From the IMG/VR virus record IMGVR_UViG_3300032313_001886, positions 1-26,316 of that record: DNA of 26,316 nt; one strand, given 5' to 3'. Every line of letters begins with the position of its first letter. Positions within the stretch are counted from its first letter, which is position 1. The position numbers and the translations under genes were made by a program. The notes beneath the pieces are model-generated. The model had not been told where the DNA came from. It ran no database searches and was given only the letters and a program-made list of their open reading frames with translations. Origin of the DNA: a virus. This document shows positions 23,796 through 26,316 of this stretch, piece by piece.

Positions 23796-24203
23796 TTATG
23801 GATTGGACAAAACTGAATCCGTTTTGGCGAGCTTTGCATGTTTCTTGGTTGTGAGGTGACGCTCCATTTCTCTCCGACATCTGAACTTGACTATGCAGTC
23901 GTCGCACTTGTATTCAATCATAGGTTGTGGGTTCTCTTTCTGGAGATGTGCTTTGCTTTTGATGTGCTTGTCATACACACTCTGATACTTACATTGTAGG
24001 TTGCAGAGGTCGCAATGAAGTGCCATCTGCTGCATTACTTTCTTTATATGAAACCAATTTCTTAAATGTAATCGCATATGGTCTGTGTCTCCTATCTCCA
24101 TATGGCATAGTGTACATTCGTATTTCCTCTTCCCAGTTCGTATGATGAGCCATGAGTTGATACATTCAGGAAGCTCCTTGGGAAGTTCTTCTGGAAGTTC
24201 CAT
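23796..24203 (-). CDS. Triple U1/JAZ-type C2H2 zinc-finger protein (135 aa)
   Basis: Three fingers share exactly the same spacing C-x2-C-x12-H-x5-H: C30/C33/H46/H52, C64/C67/H80/H86 and C100/C103/H116/H122. The His-x5-His spacing and basic tails after the second His (HIKSKAHLQK, HLTTKKHAK) match the U1/matrin and JAZ class. Members of that class often bind double-stranded or structured RNA rather than a specific DNA site. A Glu/Pro/Leu N-terminus (MELPEELPKELPE) precedes the fingers. The ATG at 24203 (TATACAATG) is preferred over an in-frame TTG at 24221. It sits 17 bases upstream of the eIF1A-like gene on the same strand. RNA binding, perhaps in translation or defence against dsRNA sensing, is inferred. 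Confidence 0.82.
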   Translation of the reverse strand: MELPEELPKELPECINSWLIIRTGKRKYECTLCHMEIGDTDHMRLHLRNWFHIKKVMQQMALHCDLCNLQCKYQSVYDKHIKSKAHLQKENPQPMIEYKCDDCIVKFRCRREMERHLTTKKHAKLAKTDSVLSNP

Positions 24204-24367
24204 TGTATACCCCGGCGACAATATTTCATTTTCTCATTTAGTGAACTAGGGACTTCATTGCATAACTCCATTGGAATCAATCCGACCTGAGACTTTGCCT
24301 TTGGAGACTTTCAAAATGGATTCATTCGTCTAAAAACGAATAGTCTCCCCCCTCCTCAAAGAACAGA
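24204..24367. promoter_or_regulatory. Divergent intergenic region between the zinc-finger gene and the putative restriction endonuclease gene
   Basis: This 164-base gap is the longest non-coding stretch with genes on both sides and must hold the start signals for two divergent genes. Visible structure: GAGACTTT repeated at 24289-24296 and 24304-24311 (15-base spacing), and a small inverted repeat ATTCGT-N6-ACGAAT at 24324-24341, about 26 bases before the plus-strand ATG. A C-rich run (24344-24355) follows. Either repeat could be an operator for the restriction gene, but both are short enough to be chance. Confidence 0.4.
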
Positions 24368-24994
24368 ATGAATTCATATACACAATTTGCAGATGACTTG
24401 TGCAATCTAATCGTTACTAGCACCAACGAACACAGTGTCCGTTCATCCAAGCGAACAGATGCCATCCATACCAAGGTTGCTTCCTTCATAGAAGAAGCCA
24501 ACCCACGCGTAACCTGCGTGATAGAAGATAGGTTATCCATCGCAACAGGTACAATCGACGTAGACATCGTAGTGAAAGACAAGCAAACTCAATCCATCGT
24601 TGCATGTGTTTCACTCAAAGCGTTGATGAACAATGTCTCACAGAATCGTACCAACAACGAGAATGTCAAGTGTGGTGAAGCTATCAAGATAACTTCGGCT
24701 ATACCATTGAACGCAAAGCTTGTGTTCCTAGACATCGTCCCCGAGAAAACACCCTACTACACCAAAGACGGTACCGTCAAGCACATGGAGACCAATACCC
24801 CCTCTACATGTAAAGAACGTGAATCCAAGCTCATGGCAATGGTGAACCAACGTGCAGAAATAATCAGCGACATCTACACTGTGTTCCCTAGCTACGTGTG
24901 GGAGTCGCGTGAGTCTGTGAAGTTTGACAAGATGGTTGATTGTTCCGACCTTGAACGAATGGTTACGTTCATACAGGGATTGGCACCTGTTTAA
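24368..24994 (+). CDS. Putative type II restriction endonuclease partner of the adjacent methyltransferase (208 aa)
   Basis: A lone small plus-strand gene whose 3' end overlaps an N6-adenine methyltransferase, the usual setting of a type II restriction enzyme. A possible PD-(D/E)XK nuclease core can be read: GTIDVDIVV (D64/D66) followed by a strand ACVSLKALM (S82-L83-K84), then QNRTNNENVKCGEAIKI. The usual Asp/Glu before x-Lys is Ser here, so E104 in CGEAIK or another acidic residue might complete the site. No other domain, signal peptide or membrane segment is seen. The ATG at 24368 is the first in frame. Recognition sequence is unknown. In chlorella viruses such enzymes enter the cell and degrade host DNA; that role here is inference. 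Confidence 0.65.
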   Translation: MNSYTQFADDLCNLIVTSTNEHSVRSSKRTDAIHTKVASFIEEANPRVTCVIEDRLSIATGTIDVDIVVKDKQTQSIVACVSLKALMNNVSQNRTNNENVKCGEAIKITSAIPLNAKLVFLDIVPEKTPYYTKDGTVKHMETNTPSTCKERESKLMAMVNQRAEIISDIYTVFPSYVWESRESVKFDKMVDCSDLERMVTFIQGLAPV

Positions 24995-26168
24995 GAACTG
25001 AAACCGTCATATTCAGCCATCCACCAGAACGTTTCGAACAGTTGGATTTAAGTGTGCTCGCGTGTGCTGTCACGAATGAGCATACTTTTTGGCATGAGAG
25101 AGTCGGTTGAGGTGTGATACGAATACCTGAATAGAACAGTGAAGTGGGTTTGATTAGACAAGGTATGGTCTCTTCACAAAGCGTTGAGATGTAAACGCTT
25201 TCCGGACTAGACGGAATCATGACTCCTTGCTTTCGACCAAATGCATACCAAGTCTCATATTGCTTATGACCTCGGTCTCGGTTAGCCAGTTTTGTACGTT
25301 GAGTCAACAGGTATGCGTAGGTTTGTGGATTTGTCTTACTGAATTCCTCTTCTGCAATGATGGCTCCGTCATCCGTATATGGGAAGATGATATGTCTGAC
25401 TTGTTTTTTGCTGACTTTCAATACAGGTTTCCAACAGGGTTCATCGAATAAGCGCGTGTCGTGAATGAAGACTCCATCACATAACGTTGCAATTCCATTC
25501 TGAACTAACGTTTTATCCCCAAGAGTTGTGGAAGGAGCATCCATCGGCTTCTCATACGAAATCTCAGCTCCATCGCGAATATACGTCGTCTTTGCAGTCT
25601 TACTAATTACGAGAATGCAGCAGTAGACATCAATCCCTTGGAATACCTTTTCATGACCGTAATCATGTATCTCTTGTATCAATCGTTCACTTGTCAAGTA
25701 CTCTCTGAACAACTTGCATGACTTGTTGTACAACCATGTAGACGGAATGACTGCGACCATCGTCCCGGACTCGCTCAGACATTGGATACACTTCACGAGA
25801 AACGCTATGTACAAATCAATGTTCCCCGATTTTAGTACGGGTGATAGTTGGCGGATAATGGTTCGGGTTTCACTATCTATCTCTTGGAATCGTAAGTATG
25901 GAGGGTTCAGTATAATTCCGTCGTACAACTTGTTTGGGGCCGTTAAGAAACTACCACATGTCTTTGTAATCGACCGTTTAGTTGGAATGTTAGAGAGATA
26001 CTCTTCATTGATATCGAATACATCTGCGTGTGTATACTTTCCCTTCATAGCTGTGAGAAGATTGCCGGTTCCAACAGAGGGTTCTAAGAGGCGTTTGACC
26101 TTAACCTTGAAGTAGCTCACCATCTTGGAAGAGACTGATTCAGGTGTAAACACATCATATGAAGCCAT
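24969..26168 (-). CDS. N6-adenine DNA methyltransferase, gamma-type (TaqI-like) (399 aa)
   Basis: Transfers a methyl group from S-adenosylmethionine to adenine N6 in a specific DNA site. Motif order is that of gamma-class enzymes: motif X FTPESVSSKMVSYF (7-20), the SAM-binding motif I LEPSVGTGN (28-36), and catalytic motif IV NPPYLRF (88-94). A further conserved-looking segment is GTMVAVIPSTWLYN. The C-terminal ~200 residues would hold the target-recognition domain. The ATG at 26168 (MASYDVF) is used instead of an in-frame TTG at 26183. Its 3' end overlaps the convergent putative endonuclease gene by 26 bases, which supports a restriction-modification pair. Sequence specificity cannot be read by eye. 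Confidence 0.92.
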   Translation of the reverse strand: MASYDVFTPESVSSKMVSYFKVKVKRLLEPSVGTGNLLTAMKGKYTHADVFDINEEYLSNIPTKRSITKTCGSFLTAPNKLYDGIILNPPYLRFQEIDSETRTIIRQLSPVLKSGNIDLYIAFLVKCIQCLSESGTMVAVIPSTWLYNKSCKLFREYLTSERLIQEIHDYGHEKVFQGIDVYCCILVISKTAKTTYIRDGAEISYEKPMDAPSTTLGDKTLVQNGIATLCDGVFIHDTRLFDEPCWKPVLKVSKKQVRHIIFPYTDDGAIIAEEEFSKTNPQTYAYLLTQRTKLANRDRGHKQYETWYAFGRKQGVMIPSSPESVYISTLCEETIPCLIKPTSLFYSGIRITPQPTLSCQKVCSFVTAHASTLKSNCSKRSGGWLNMTVSVLKQVPIPV

Positions 26169-26316
26169 TCCTACTCTCTGCAATGGAAACTCTTATTCCG
26201 TTTTCCCTCCCAAGACAACGAACAAACCCAGACCGAAAACAAAGCACTTCTCAAAACTCCCTTGGCCTCGACCCGACCCGACCCCTGGGGACTTTGCGCA
26301 AACACATTGAAATTCA
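26169..26316. other. Non-coding right edge upstream of the methyltransferase
   Basis: No convincing gene is seen in these 148 bases. They should contain the methyltransferase promoter. The stretch is noticeably C-rich on the plus strand and includes a short CGACC tandem (about 26269-26285). The window ends before any upstream neighbour can be identified. Confidence 0.4.

Noticed and set aside
23779-23907. N-terminal extension of the eIF1A-like protein upstream of 23778
   Set aside because: It would overlap the zinc-finger gene and adds residues unlike any eIF1A. The ATG at 23778 gives the expected basic tail.
24324-24341. ATTCGT-N6-ACGAAT as a transcription terminator
   Set aside because: The stem is only six base pairs, AT-rich, and lies upstream of a gene rather than after one. 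It is kept only as a weak possible operator.
26125-26310. Short plus-strand frame at the right edge
   Set aside because: It begins inside the methyltransferase 5' end on the opposite strand and shows no domain or coding-like composition.

Overview
The window looks like part of the genome of a large eukaryotic DNA virus (Nucleocytoviricota). At the left edge is the N-terminal half of an RPB1-type RNA polymerase subunit with the NADFDGDEMN active-site loop. Near the right end are an eIF1A-like factor, a zinc-finger protein and a DNA methyltransferase next to a probable restriction enzyme. Genes are tightly packed (gaps mostly 4-40 bases), intronless, and nearly all on the minus strand. That combination fits giant viruses and neither a cell nor a phage. 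Order and host cannot be fixed from the window. An algal or other protist host is plausible, and the base composition looks less AT-rich than classic mimiviruses.

Layout, left to right. 1-2278: RPB1 (partial) and a small unknown helical protein. 2309-22642: a fibre locus of twelve genes, eleven on the minus strand and one on the plus strand. Nine are collagen-like proteins with Gly-X-Y stalks. The other three are a giant tandem LamG-like protein, a 107-residue unknown, and a 74-residue protein resembling phage tail assembly chaperones. 22647-23201: a membrane-anchored protein with two EF-hand/dockerin-like loops. 23212-24203: an eIF1A homologue and a triple U1/JAZ-type zinc-finger protein. 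24368-26168: a restriction-modification pair with convergent, overlapping 3' ends.

The fibre locus is the main interest. Its proteins are mosaics: collagen stalks joined to a phage tail-fibre N-terminal domain (two genes), glycine-rich tips (three genes), a shared C-terminal head (two genes), a six-repeat NHL propeller, a C1q-like domain and a tandem CBM5/12-like pair. My inference is that they form a set of capsid-surface fibres for host attachment, assembled from bacteriophage-type and animal- or bacterial-type modules. The tail-chaperone-like protein may help fold or place them. Three of these genes share an AT-rich element at the same distance from the start codon, a candidate common (perhaps late) promoter.

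All functional calls rest on reading motifs by eye; no database search was possible.
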